A DNA stretch of 64,000 bases, taken from the NCBI RefSeq assembly GCF_051014685.1, contig NW_027479282.1, positions 101,222-165,221 of the forward strand, in the 5' to 3' direction. Positions 1-10,379 of this stretch are shown piece by piece. The notes below the pieces were generated by a model, which worked only from the letters and a program-made list of their open reading frames with translations, did not search any database and was not told the origin of the DNA. The stretch comes from Ptiloglossa arizonensis. Its lineage: Eukaryota; Arthropoda; Insecta; Hymenoptera; Colletidae. Both the position numbers and the translations under genes were made by a program. Position 1 is the stretch's first letter. Each line of letters starts with the position of its first letter.

Positions 1-2
1 TC

Positions 3-94
3 TCGCGAACGGATTGACGAACTCGAGAAGTTCCTGTTGCATCTGAAAGCAGAAACTCGTCCGATTACAACGGTATGTGTATTTTTGCCCTAGG
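3..94. other. Three conserved palindromic hexamers per monomer (NruI, XhoI, AvrII sites)
   Basis: TCGCGA (3-8), CTCGAG (22-27) and CCTAGG (89-94) are present in most monomers along the window. Each is a restriction site, so digestion with any one should give a 177-bp ladder. Losses mark particular subtypes: CTAGAG replaces CTCGAG in the CATGACTT-type monomers (28,153, 35,053, 49,569 and others), CGATCC replaces CGAACG in others (10,976, 11,861, 12,215), and CCCAGG replaces CTAGG in a further set. No protein-binding role is shown by the sequence. Confidence 0.85.
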
Positions 95-130
95 CCATAG
101 TAGTCATTGGTTTCGAGTATCAGACTTGCG

Positions 131-155
131 AAAATTTTGATGGTTTCTCAACCAT
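131..155. other. A4T4 tract followed by a perfect 6-bp dyad (hairpin-forming)
   Basis: AAAATTTT at 131-138 is followed directly by ATGGTTTCTCAACCAT at 140-155. In the latter, ATGGTT pairs with AACCAT around a TCTC loop. The pair recurs in most monomers at the same phase. A4T4 tracts are known to bend DNA. Short dyads have been proposed to favour cruciform (non-B) DNA at centromeres that lack CENP-B boxes. Variants with TTGTTTC or CAAACATT weaken the stem and cluster in particular monomer subtypes. A functional role is inference only. Confidence 0.7.
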
Positions 156-235
156 TCCTTAACTTCAAACTCCCATATCTCGCGAACGGATTGACGAACT
201 CGAGAAAATCCTGTTGCATCTGAAAGCAGAAACTC

Positions 236-252
236 GCCCGATTACAACGGTA
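236..252 (-). other. Degenerate CENP-B-box-like 17-mer (7 of 9 core bases)
   Basis: GCCCGATTACAACGGTA reads TACCGTTGTAATCGGGC on the minus strand. Set against the mammalian CENP-B box core NTTCGNNNNANNCGGGN it keeps C4, G5, A10 and CGGG at 13-16, and differs at the two T positions (2 and 3). The same 17-mer recurs in the many monomers of the common CGCCCGATTACAACGGT form. It is lost in the CGTCCGATT, CGCCTGATT and CAACCGTG subtypes. Two core mismatches would normally abolish CENP-B binding, and chance similarity in a 177-bp monomer is plausible, so this is noted as a resemblance and not a binding site. Confidence 0.3.
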
Positions 253-429
253 TGTGTATTTTTGCCCTAGGCCATAGTAGTCATTGGTTTCGAGTATCAG
301 ACTTGCGAAAATTTTGATGGTTTCTCAACCATTCCTTAACTTCAAACTCCCATATCTCGCGAACGGATTGACGAACTCGAGAAAATCCTGTTGCATCTGA
401 AAGCAGAAACCCGCCTGATTACAATGGCA

Positions 430-1115
430 TGTGTATTTTTACCCTAGGCCATAGTAGTTATTGGTATCGAGTATCAGACTTGCGAAAATTTTGACGGTTT
501 CTCAAACATTCCTTAACTTCAAACTCCCTTATCTCGCGAACGGAATGTGGAACTCGAGAAATTCCTGTTGCATCTGAAAGCAGAAACTCGCCCGATTACA
601 AACGTGTGTGTACTTTTCCCCTAGGCCATTCCACTTATTGGTTTCGAGTATCAGACTTGCGAAAATTTTGATGGTTTCTCAACCATTCCTTAACTTCAAA
701 CACCCATATCTCGCGAACGGATTGACGAACTCGAGAAAATCCTGTTGCATCTGAAAGCAGAAACTCGCCCGATTACAACGGTATGTGTATTATTGCCCTA
801 GGGCATAGTAGTTATTGGTTTCGAGTATCAGACTTGCGAAACTTTTGATGGTTTCTCAACCATTCCATAACTTCAAACACCCATATCTCGCGAACGGATT
901 GACGAACTCGAGAAATTCCTGTTGCATCTGAAAGCAGAAACCCGCCTGATTACAATGGCATGTGTATTTTTGCCCTAGGCCATAGTAGTTATTGGTTTCG
1001 AGTATCACACTTGCAATAATTTTGATTGTTTCACAACCATTCCATAACTTCAAACTCCCATATCTCGCGAACGAATTGACGAACTCGAGAAATTCCTGTT
1101 GCATCTGAAAGTAGA
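430..1115. repeat. Four-monomer block, first copy (second copy at 3,261-3,946)
   Basis: The series TTTTTACCC, GACGGTTTC with CTCCCTTATC, GTGTGTACTTTTCCCC, GTATTATTGCC and GCAATAATTTTGATTG recurs 2,831 bp downstream (16 x 177 minus 1). The copies differ at several sites, for example GAATGTGG versus GAATGAGG and TTCTCAAACA versus TTCCCAAACA. The exchange is therefore older than the near-perfect duplications further right. Confidence 0.8.
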
Positions 1116-3260
1116 AACTCGCCCGATTACAACGGTATGTGTATTTTTGTCCTAGGCCATAGTAGTAATTGGTTTCGAGTATCAGACTTGCGAAAATTTT
1201 GATGGTTTCTCAACCATTCCTTAACTTCAAACTCCCATATCTCGCGAACGGATTGACGAACTCGAGAAGTTCCTGTTGCATCTGAAAGCAGAAACTCGTC
1301 CGATTACAACGGTATGTGTATTTTTGCCCTAGGCCATAGTAGTCATTGGTTTCGAGTATCAGACTTGCGAAAATTTTGATGGTTTCTCAACCATTCCTTA
1401 ACTTCAAACTCCCATATCTCGCGAACGGATTGACGAACTCGAGAAAATCCTGTTGCATCTGAAAGCAGAAACTCGTCCGATTACAACGGTGTGTGTATTG
1501 TTGCCCTAGGCCATAGTAGTTATTGGTTTCGAGAATCAGACTTTCGAAAATTTTGATGGTTTCTCAACCATTCCTTAACTTCAAACTCCCATATCTCGCG
1601 AACGGATTGACGAACTCGAGAAATTCCTATTGCATCTGAAAGCAGAAAGTCGCCCGATTACAACGGTATGTGTATTTTTGCCCTAGGCCATAGTAGTTAT
1701 TGGTTTCGAGTATCAGACTTGCGAAAATTTTGATGGTTTCTCAACCATTCCTTAATTTCAGACACCCATATCTCGCGAACGGGTTGTCGAACTCGAGAAA
1801 TTCCTGTTGCATCTGAAAGCAGAAACACGCCCGATTACAACAGTATGTGTATTTTTGCCCTAGGCCATAGCAGTTATTGGTTTCGAGTATCAGACTTGCG
1901 AAAATTTTGATGGTTTCTCAACCATTCCTTAACTTCAAACTCCCATATCTCGCGAACGGATTGTCGAACTCGAGAAATTCCTGTTGCATCTGAAAGCAGA
2001 AGCTCGCCCGATTACAACCGTGTGTGTACTTTTCCCCTAGGCCATTCCACTTATTGGTTTCGAGTATCAGAATTGCGAAAATTTTGATGGTTTCTCAACC
2101 ATTCCATAACTTCAAACACCCATATCTCGCGAGCGGATTGACGAACTCGTGAAATTCCTGTTGCACCTGAAAGCAGAAACCCGCCTGATTACAGTGGCAT
2201 GTGTATTTTTGCCCTAGGCCATAGTAGTTATTGGTTTCGATATCAGACTTGCGAAAATTTTGATGGTTTCTCAACCATTCCTTAAATTCAGACTCCCATA
2301 TCTCGCGAACGGATTGCCGCACTCGAGTAATTCCTGTTGCATCTGAAAGCAGAAACACGCCCGATTACAACGGTATGTGTATTTTTGCCCTAGGCCATAG
2401 TAGTTATTGGTATCGAGTATCAGACTTGCGAAAATTTTGATGGTTTCTCAACAATTCCTTAATTTCAGACTCCCATATCTCGCGAACGGATTGACGAACT
2501 CGAGAAATTCCTGTTGCATGTGAAAGTAGAAACTCGCCCGATTACAGCGGTATGTGTATTTTCGCCCTAGGCCATAGTAGTTATTGGTTTCGAGTATCAC
2601 ACTTGCAATAATTTTGATTGTTTCACAACCATTCCATAACTTCAAACTCCCATATCTCGCGAACGGATTGACGAACTCGAGAAGTTCCTGTTGCATCTGA
2701 AAGCAGAAACTCGTCCGATTACAACGGTATGTGTATTTTTGCCCTAGGCCATAGTAGTCATTGGTTTCGAGTATCAGACTTGCGAAAATTTTGATGGTTT
2801 CTCAACCATTCCTTAACTTCAAACTCCCATATCTCGCGAACGGATTGACGAACTCGAGAAAATCCTGTTGCATCTGAAAGCAGAAACTCGCCCGATTACA
2901 ACGGTATGTGTATTTTTGCCCTAGGCCATAGTAGTTATCGGTTTCGAGTATCAGACTTGCGAAAATTTTGATGGTTTCTCAACCATTACTTCACTTCAAA
3001 CTCCCATATCTCGCGAACGGATTGACGAACTCGAGAAGTTCCTGTTGCATCTGAAAGCAGAAACTCGTCCGATTACAACGGTATGTGTATTTTTGCCCTA
3101 GGCAATAGTAGTTATTGGTTTCGAGTATCAGACTTGCGAAAATTTTGATGGTTTTTCAACCATTCCATAACTTCAAACACCCATATCTCGCGAGCGGATT
3201 GACGAACTCGAGAAATTCCTGTTGCATCTGAAAGCAGAAACCCGCCCGATTACAACGGTA

Positions 3261-3946
3261 TGTGTATTTTTACCCTAGGCCATAGTAGTTATTGGTATCG
3301 AGTATCAGACTTGCGAAAATTTTGACGGTTTCCCAAACATTCCTTAACTTCAAACTCCCTTATCTCGCGAACGGAATGAGGAACTCGAGAAATTCCTGTT
3401 GCATCTGAAAGCAGAAACTCGCCCGATTACAAACGTGTGTGTACTTTTCCCCTAGGCCATTCCACTTATTGGTTTCGAGTATCAGACTTGCGAAAATTTT
3501 GATGGTTTCTCAACCATTCCTTAACTTCAAACACCCATATCTCGCGAACGGATGGACGAACTCGAGAAAATCCTGTTGCATCTGAAAGCAGAAACTCGCC
3601 CGATTACAACGGTATGTGTATTATTGCCCTAGGCCATAGTAGTTATTGGTTTCGAGTATCAGACTTGCGAAAATTTTGATGGTTTCTCAACCATTCCATA
3701 ACTTCAAACACCCATATCTCGCGAACGGATTGACGAACTCGAGAAATTCCTGTTGCATCTGAAAGCAGAAACCCGCCTGATTACAATGGCATGTGTATTT
3801 TTGCCCTAGGCCATAGTAGTTATTGGTTTCGAGTATCACACTTGCAATAATTTTGATTGTTTCACAACCATTCCATAACTTCAAACTCCCATATCTCGCG
3901 AACGAATTCACGAACTGGAGAAATTCCTGTTGCATCTGAAAGTAGA
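3261..3946. repeat. Four-monomer block, second copy (first copy at 430-1,115)
   Basis: This matches the earlier block at an offset of 2,831 bp. Its last two monomers are themselves repeated 354 bp further on, ending near 4,310, as shown by the same GCAATAATTTTGATTG monomer at about 3,844 and 4,198. Small differences such as GAATTCACGAACTGG at 3,904 mark this copy. Confidence 0.75.
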
Positions 3947-4532
3947 AACTCGTCCGATTACAACGGTACGTGTATTTTTGCCCTAGGCCATAGTAGTTTT
4001 TGGTTTCGAGTATCAGACTTGCGAAAATTTTGATGGTTTCTCAACCATTCCATAACTTCAAACACCCATATCTCGCGAACGGATTGACGAACTCGAGAAA
4101 TTCCTGTTGCATCTGAAAGCAGAAACCCGCCTGATTACAATGGCATGTGTATTTTTGCCCTAGGCCATAGTAGTTATTGGTTTCGAGTATCACACTTGCA
4201 ATAATTTTGATTGTTTCACAACCATTCCATAAATTCAAACTCCCATATCTCGCGAACGGATTGACGAACTCGAGAAATTCCTGTTGCATCTGAAAGTAGA
4301 AACTCGCCCGATTACAACGGTATGTGTATTTTTGCCCTAGGCCATAGTAGTTATCGGTTTCGAGTATCAGACTTGCGAAAATTTTGATGGTTTCTCAGCC
4401 ATTACTTCACTTCAAACTCCCATATCTCGCGAACGGATTGACGAACTCGAGAAGTTCCTGTTGCATCTGAAAGCAGAAACTCGTCCGATTACAACGGTAT
4501 GTGTATTTTTGCCCTAGGCCATAGTAGTCATT

Positions 4533-5627
4533 GGTTTCGAGTATCAGACTTGCGAAAATTTTGATGGTTTCTCAACCATTCCTTAACTTCAAACTCCCAT
4601 ATCTCGCGAACGGATTGACGAACTCGAGAAAATCCTGTTGCATCTGAAAGCAGAAACTCGCCCGATTACAACGGTATGTGTATTTTTGCCCTAGGCCATT
4701 GTAGTTATCGGTTTCGAGTATCAGACTTGCGAAAATTTTGATGGTTTCTCAACCATTACTTCACTTCAAACTCCCATATCTCGCGAACGGATTGACGAAC
4801 TCGAGAAGTTCCTGTTGCATCTGAAAGCAGAAACTCGTCCAATTACATCGGTATGTGTATTTTTGCCCTAGGCAATAGTAGTTATTGGTTTCGAGTATCA
4901 GACTTGCGAAAATTTTGATGGTTTCTCAACCATTCCTTAACTTCAAACTCCCATATCTCGCGAACGGATTGACGAACTCGAGAAAATCCTGTTGCATCTG
5001 AAAGCAGAAACTCGCCCGATTACAACGGTATGTGTATTTTTGCCCTAGGCCATTGTAGTTATCGGTTTCGAGTATCAGACTTGCGAAAATTTTGATGGTT
5101 TCTCAACCATTACTTCACTTCAAACTCCCATATCTCGCGAACGGATTGACGAACTCGAGAAGTTCCTGTTGCATCTGAAAGCAGAAACTCGTCCAATTAC
5201 ATCGGTATGTGTATTTTTGCCCTAGGCAATAGTAGTTATTGGTTTCGAGTATCAGACTTGCGAAAATTTTGATGGTTTCTCAACCATTCCTTAACTTCAA
5301 ACTCCCATATCTCGCGAACGGATTGACGAACTCGAGAAAATCCTGTTGCATCTGAAAGCAGAAACTCGCCCGATTACAACGGTATGTGTATTTTTGCCCT
5401 AGGCCATTGTAGTTATCGGTTTCGAGTATCAGACTTGCGAAAATTTTGATGGTTTCTCAACCATTACTTCACTTCAAACTCCCATATCTCGCGAACGGAT
5501 TGACGAACTCGAGAAGTTCCTGTTGCATCTGAAAGCAGAAACTCGTCCAATTACATCGGTATGTGTATTTTTGCCCTAGGCAATAGTAGTTATTGGTTTC
5601 GAGTATCAGACTTGCGAAAATTTTGAT
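4533..5627. repeat. 354-bp dimer, about three near-perfect copies
   Basis: A two-monomer unit (GAGAAAATCC, CCATTGTAGTTATCGG and TTACTTCAC, then GAAGTTCC, CGTCCAATTACATCGG and GGCAATAG) repeats with CCATTGTAG at 4,696, 5,050 and 5,404, exactly 354 bp apart. The match begins after about 4,533 and ends at 5,627, where GATCG replaces GATGG. It is the shortest-period and cleanest HOR in the left third of the window and indicates recent local amplification. Confidence 0.9.
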
Positions 5628-6102
5628 CGTTTCTCAACCATTCCATAACTTCAAACACCCATATCTCGCGAGCGGACTGACGAACTCGAGAAATTCCTGT
5701 TGCATCTGAAAGCAGAAACCCGCCCGATTACAACGGTATGTGTATTTTTACCCTAGGCCATAGTAGTTATTGGTATCGAGTATCAGACTTGCGAAAATTT
5801 TTTGGTTTCTCAAACATTCCTTAACTTCAAACTCCCATATCTCGCGAACGGAATGAGGAACTCGAGAAATTCCTGTTGCATCTGAAAGCAGAAACTCGCC
5901 CGATTACAAACGTGTGCGTACTTTTCCCCTAGGCCATTCCACTTATTGGTTTCGAGTATCAGACTTGCAAAAATTTTGATGGTTTCTCAACCATTCCTTA
6001 ACTTCAAACACCCATATCTCGCGAACGGATTGACGAACTCGAGAAAATCCTGTTGCATCTGAAAGCAGAAACTCGTCCGATTACAACGGTATGTGTATTT
6101 TT

Positions 6103-8560
6103 GCCCTAGGCCATAGTAGTTATTGGTTTCGAGTATCAGACTTGCGAAAATTTTGATGGTTTCTCAACCATTGCTTCCCTTCAAACTCCCATATCTCGCG
6201 AACGGATTGACGAACTCGAGAAGTTCCTGTTGCATCTGAAAGCAGAAACTCGTCCGATTACAACGGTATGTGTATTTTTGCCCTAGGCCATAGTAGTCAT
6301 TGGTTTCCTGTATCAGACTTGCGAAAATTTTGATGGTTTCTCAACCATTCCTTAACTTCAAACTCCCATATCTCGCGAACGGATTGACGAACTCGAGAAA
6401 ATCCTGTTGCATCTGAAAGCAGAAACTCGTCCGATTACAACGGTATGTGTATTGTTGCCCTAGGCCATAGTAGTTATTGGTTTCGAGTATCAGACTTTCG
6501 AAAATTTTGATGGTTCCTCAACCATTCCTTAACTTCAAACTCCCATATCTCGCGAACGGATTGACGAACTCGAGAAATTCCTATTGCATCTGAAAGCAGA
6601 AAGTCGCCCGATTACAACGGTATGTGTATTTCTGCCCTAGGCCATAGTAGTTATTGGTTTCGAGTATCAGACTTGCGAAAATTTTGATGGTTTCTCAACC
6701 ATTCCTTAATTTCAGACACCCATATCTCGCGAACGGGTTGTCGAACTCGAGAAATTCCTGTTGCATCTGAAAGCAGAAACACGCCCGATTACAACAGTAT
6801 GTGTATTTTTGCCCTAGGCCATAGTAGTTATTGGTTTCGAGTATCAGACTTGCGAAAATTTTGATGGTTTCTCAACCATTCCTTAACTTCAAACTCCCAT
6901 ATCTCGCGAACGGATTGTCGAACTCGACAAGTTCCTGTTGCATCTGAAAGCAGAAACACGCCCGATTACAACGGTATGTGTATTTTTGCCCTAGGCCATA
7001 GTAGTTATTGGTATCGAGTATCAGACTTGCGAAAACTTTGATGGTTTCTCAACCATTCCTTAACTTCAAACTCCCATATCTCGCGAACGGAATGAGGAAC
7101 TCGAGAAATTCCTGTTGCATCTGAAAGCAGAAGCCCGCCCGATTACAACCGTGTGTGTACTTTTCCCCTAGGCCATTCCACTTATTGGTTTCGAGTATCA
7201 GAATTGCGAAAATTTTGATGGTTTCTCAACCATTCCATAACTTCAAACACCCATATCTCGCGAGCGGATTGACGAACTCGTGAAATTCCTGTTGCACCTG
7301 AAAGCAGAAACCCGCCTGATTACAGTGGCATGTGTATTTTTGCCCTAGGCCATAGTAGTTATTGGTTTCGAGTACCAGACTTGCGAAAATTTTGATGGTT
7401 TCTCCACCATTCCATAACTTCAAACACCCATATCTCGCGAGCGGATTGACGAACTCGAGAAATTCCTGTTGCACCTGAAAGCAGAAACCCGCCTTATTAC
7501 AATGACATGTGTATTTTTGCCCTAGGCCATAGTAGTTATTGGTTTCGATATCAGACTTGCGAAAATTTTGATGGTTTCTCAACCATTCCTTAAATTCAGA
7601 CTCCCATATCTCGCGAACGGATTGTCGCACTCGAGAAATTCCTGTTGCATCTGAAAGCAGAAACACGCCCGATTACAACGGTATGTGTATTTTTGCCCTA
7701 GGCCATAGTAGTTACTGGTATCGAGTACCAGACTTGCGAAAATTTTGACGGTTTCTCAACCATTCCTTCACCTCAAACTCCCGAATCTCGCGAACGGATT
7801 GACGAACTCGAGAACTTCCTGTTGCATCTGGAAGCAGAAACTCGTCCGATTACAACGGTACGTGTATTTTTGCCCTAGGCCATAGTAGTTATTGGTTTCG
7901 AGTATCAGACTTGCGAAAATTTTGATGGTTTCTCAACCATTCCATAACTTCAAACACCCATATCTCGCGAACGGATTGACGAACTCGAGAAATTCCTGTT
8001 GCATCTGAAAGCAGAAACCCGCCTGATTACAATGGCATGTGTATTTTTGCCCTAGGCCATAGTAGTTATTGGTTTCGAGTATCGGACTTGCGAAAATTTT
8101 GATCGTTTCTCAACCATTCCTTAAATTCAGACTCCCATATCTCGCGAACGGATTGTCGAACTCGAGAAATTCCTATTGCATCTGAAAGCAGAAACTCGCC
8201 CGATTACAACTGTATGTGTATTTTTGCCCTAGGCCACAGTAGTTATTGGTTTCGAGTACCAGACTTGCGAAAATTTTGATGGTTTCTCAACCATTCCTTC
8301 ACTTCAAACTCCCGAATCTCGCGAACGGATTGACGAACTCGAGAAGTTCCTGTTGCATCTGAAAGCAGAAACTCTTCCGATTACAACGGTACGTGTATTT
8401 TTGCCCTAGGCCATATTAGTTATTGGTTTCGAGTACCAGACTTGCGAAAATTTTGATGGTTTCTCAACCATTCCATAACTTCAAACACCCGTATCTCGCG
8501 AACGGAATGAGGAACTCGAGAAATTCCTGTTGCATCTGAGAGCAGAAACACGTCCGATTA
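6103..8560. repeat. Long imperfect duplication, left copy (right copy 12,826-15,810)
   Basis: This block of about 14 monomers recurs to the right, first at an offset of 6,723 bp, then 7,076 bp after about 7,226, then 7,253 bp after about 8,400. The offset steps mean the right copy carries two extra monomers near 13,950-14,300 and one near 15,480-15,660. The markers GACAAGTTCC (6,926), CGTGAAATTCC (7,278) and TTCTCCACC (about 7,401) all recur in order. Confidence 0.8.
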
Positions 8561-10379
8561 CAACGGTATGTGTATTTTTGCCCTAGGCCATAGTAGTCAT
8601 TGGTTTCGTGTATCAGACTTGCGAAAATTTTGATGGTTTCTCAACCATTCCTTAACTTCAAACTCCCATATCTCGCGAACGGATTGACGAACTCGAGAAA
8701 ATCCTGTTGCATCTGAAAGCAGAAACTCGTCCGATTACAACGGTATGTGTATTGTTGCCCTAGGCCATAGTAGTTATTGGTTTCGAGTATCAGACTTTCG
8801 AAAATATTGATGGTTCCTCAACCATTCCTTAACTTCAAACTCCCATATCTCGCGAACGGATTGACGAACTCGAGAAAATCCTGTTGCATCTGAAAGCAGA
8901 AACTCGTCCGATTACAACGGTATGTGTATTGTTGCCCTAGGCCATATTAGTTATTGGTTTCGAGTACCAGACTTGCGAAAATTTTGATGGTTTCTCAACC
9001 ATTCCATAACTTCAAACACCCGTATCTCGCGAACGGAATGAGGAACTCGAGAAATTCCTGTTGCATCTGAGAGCAGAAACACGCCCGATTACAACGGTAT
9101 GTGTATTTTTGCCCTATGCCATAGTAGTTATTGGTATCGAGTATCAGACTTGCGAAAATTTTGATTGTTTCTCAACCATTGCTTCACTTCAAACTCCCAT
9201 ATCTCGCGAACGGATTGACGAACTCGAGAAGTTCCTGTTGCATCTGAAAGCAGAAACTCGTCCGATTACAACGGTATGTGTATTTTTGCCCTAGGCCATA
9301 GTAGTCATTGGTTTCGTGTATCAGACTTGCGAAAATTTTGATGGTTTCTCAACCATTCCTTAACTTCAAACTCCCATATCTCGCGAACGGATTGACGAAC
9401 TCGAGAAAATCCTGTTGCATCTGAAAGCAGAAACTCGTCCGATTACAACGGTATGTGTATTGTTGCCCTAGGCCATAGTAGTTATTGGTTTCGAGTATCA
9501 GACTTTCGAAAATTTTGATGGTTCCTCAACCATTCCTTAACTTCAAACTCCCATATCTCGCGAACGGATTGACGAACTCGAGAAATTCCTATTGCATCTG
9601 AAAGCAGAAAGTCGCCCGATTACAACGGTATGTGTATTTTTGCCCTAGGCCATAGTAGTTATTGGTTTCGAGTATCAGACTTGCGAAAATTTTGATGGTT
9701 TCTCAACCATTCCTTAATTTCAGACACCCATATCTCGCGAACGGGTTGTCGAACTCGAGAAATTCCTGTTGCATCTGAAAGCAGAAACACGCCCGATTAC
9801 AACAGTATGTGTATTTTTGCCCTAGGCCATAGTAGTTATTGGTATCGAGTATCAGACTTGCGAAAACTTTGATGGTTTCTCAACCATTCCTTAACTTCAA
9901 GCTCCCATACCTCGCGAACGGAATGAGGAACTCGAGAAATTCCTGTTGCATCTGAAAGCAGAAGCCCGCCCGATTACAACCGTGTGATACTTTTCCCCTA
10001 GGCCATTCCACTTATTGGTTTCGAGTATCAGAATTGCGAAAATTTTGATGGTTTCTCAACCATTCCATAACTTCAAACACCCATATCTCGCGAGCGGATT
10101 GACGAACTCGTGAAATTCCTGTTGCACCTGAAAGCAGAAACCCGCCTGATTACAGTGGCATGTGTATTTTTGCCCTAGGCCATAGTAGTTATTGGTTTCG
10201 AGTACCAGACTTGCGAAAATTTTGATGGTTTCTCAACCATTCCATAACTTCAAACACCCATATCTCGCGAGCGGATTGACGAACTCGAGAAATTCCTGTT
10301 GCACCTGAAAGCAGAAACCCGCCTTATTACAATGACATGTGTATTTTTGCCCTAGGCCATAGTAGTTATTGGTTTCGAT

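Larger units (their letters stand above)
1..177. repeat. Reference monomer of the satellite
   Basis: This is the first complete monomer, used here to number positions; the start point is arbitrary. Order of landmarks: TCGCGA at 3-8, CTCGAG at 22-27, the segment TTGCATCTGAAAG from about 37, a variable patch at about 70-107 containing CCTAGG at 89-94, the near-invariant segment TATCAGACTTGCGAAAATTT from about 118, and the dyad at 140-155. G+C of the common form is about 42% (74 of 177 by hand count). TGGTTTC occurs at 108 and 141, the only internal direct repeat I noticed, so there is no clear sign that the monomer arose from a shorter repeat. This copy carries the local variants GAAGTTCC and GTCATTGG, which are shared with the monomers at 1,240, 2,655 and 4,425. 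Confidence 0.95.
1..4778. repeat. J cassette: two-monomer block repeated four times
   Basis: A monomer with GAAGTTCC, CGTCC and GTCATTGG followed by one with GAGAAAATCC starts at 1, 1,240, 2,655 and 4,425. Spacings are 7 x 177, 8 x 177 minus 1, and 10 x 177. The second copy (1,240) runs on into the GTTGCCC / ACTTTCG / TTCCTATTGC series that marks the cassette of the next domain, so it looks like an older relative of that cassette. Confidence 0.75.
1..6102. repeat. Domain I: mosaic of monomer variants with short higher-order repeats
   Basis: About 34.5 monomers without a single long-range period. It mixes ordinary monomers with the GTGTGTACTTTTCCCC subtype (about 606, 2,022, 3,436), the ATGGCATGTG subtype (415, 955, 2,195, 3,787, 4,141) and GCAATAATTTTGATTG monomers (about 1,013, 2,591, 3,844, 4,198). 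Two 1-base deletions lie here, at about 2,240 (TTCGATATC) and about 5,802 (AAAATTTTTTGG). Repeated blocks inside it are listed separately. No gene is present. Confidence 0.85.

Noticed and set aside
108..124. Plus-strand CENP-B box around TTTCGAGTATCAGACTT
   Set aside because: Only the TTCG half matches; the CGGG half and the central A are absent. The minus-strand match at 236-252 is better and is itself weak.
1..177. Shorter ancestral repeat inside the monomer
   Set aside because: The only internal repeat seen is TGGTTTC, 33 bp apart, with no extended similarity. That is not enough to claim a sub-repeat origin.
7226..7666. Minus-strand open frame of 146 codons, with a copy at 14,302-14,742, and similar 82-102 codon frames at 856, 2,095, 2,448, 3,687, 4,041, 10,233, 13,949, 18,726, 21,734, 24,565, 28,634 and 31,465
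   Set aside because: All are the satellite read in one frame with a 59-residue period. They open only where a single stop codon per monomer is mutated or shifted. They have no promoter, no domain and no independent conservation. Identical copies reflect the B, A and related duplications.
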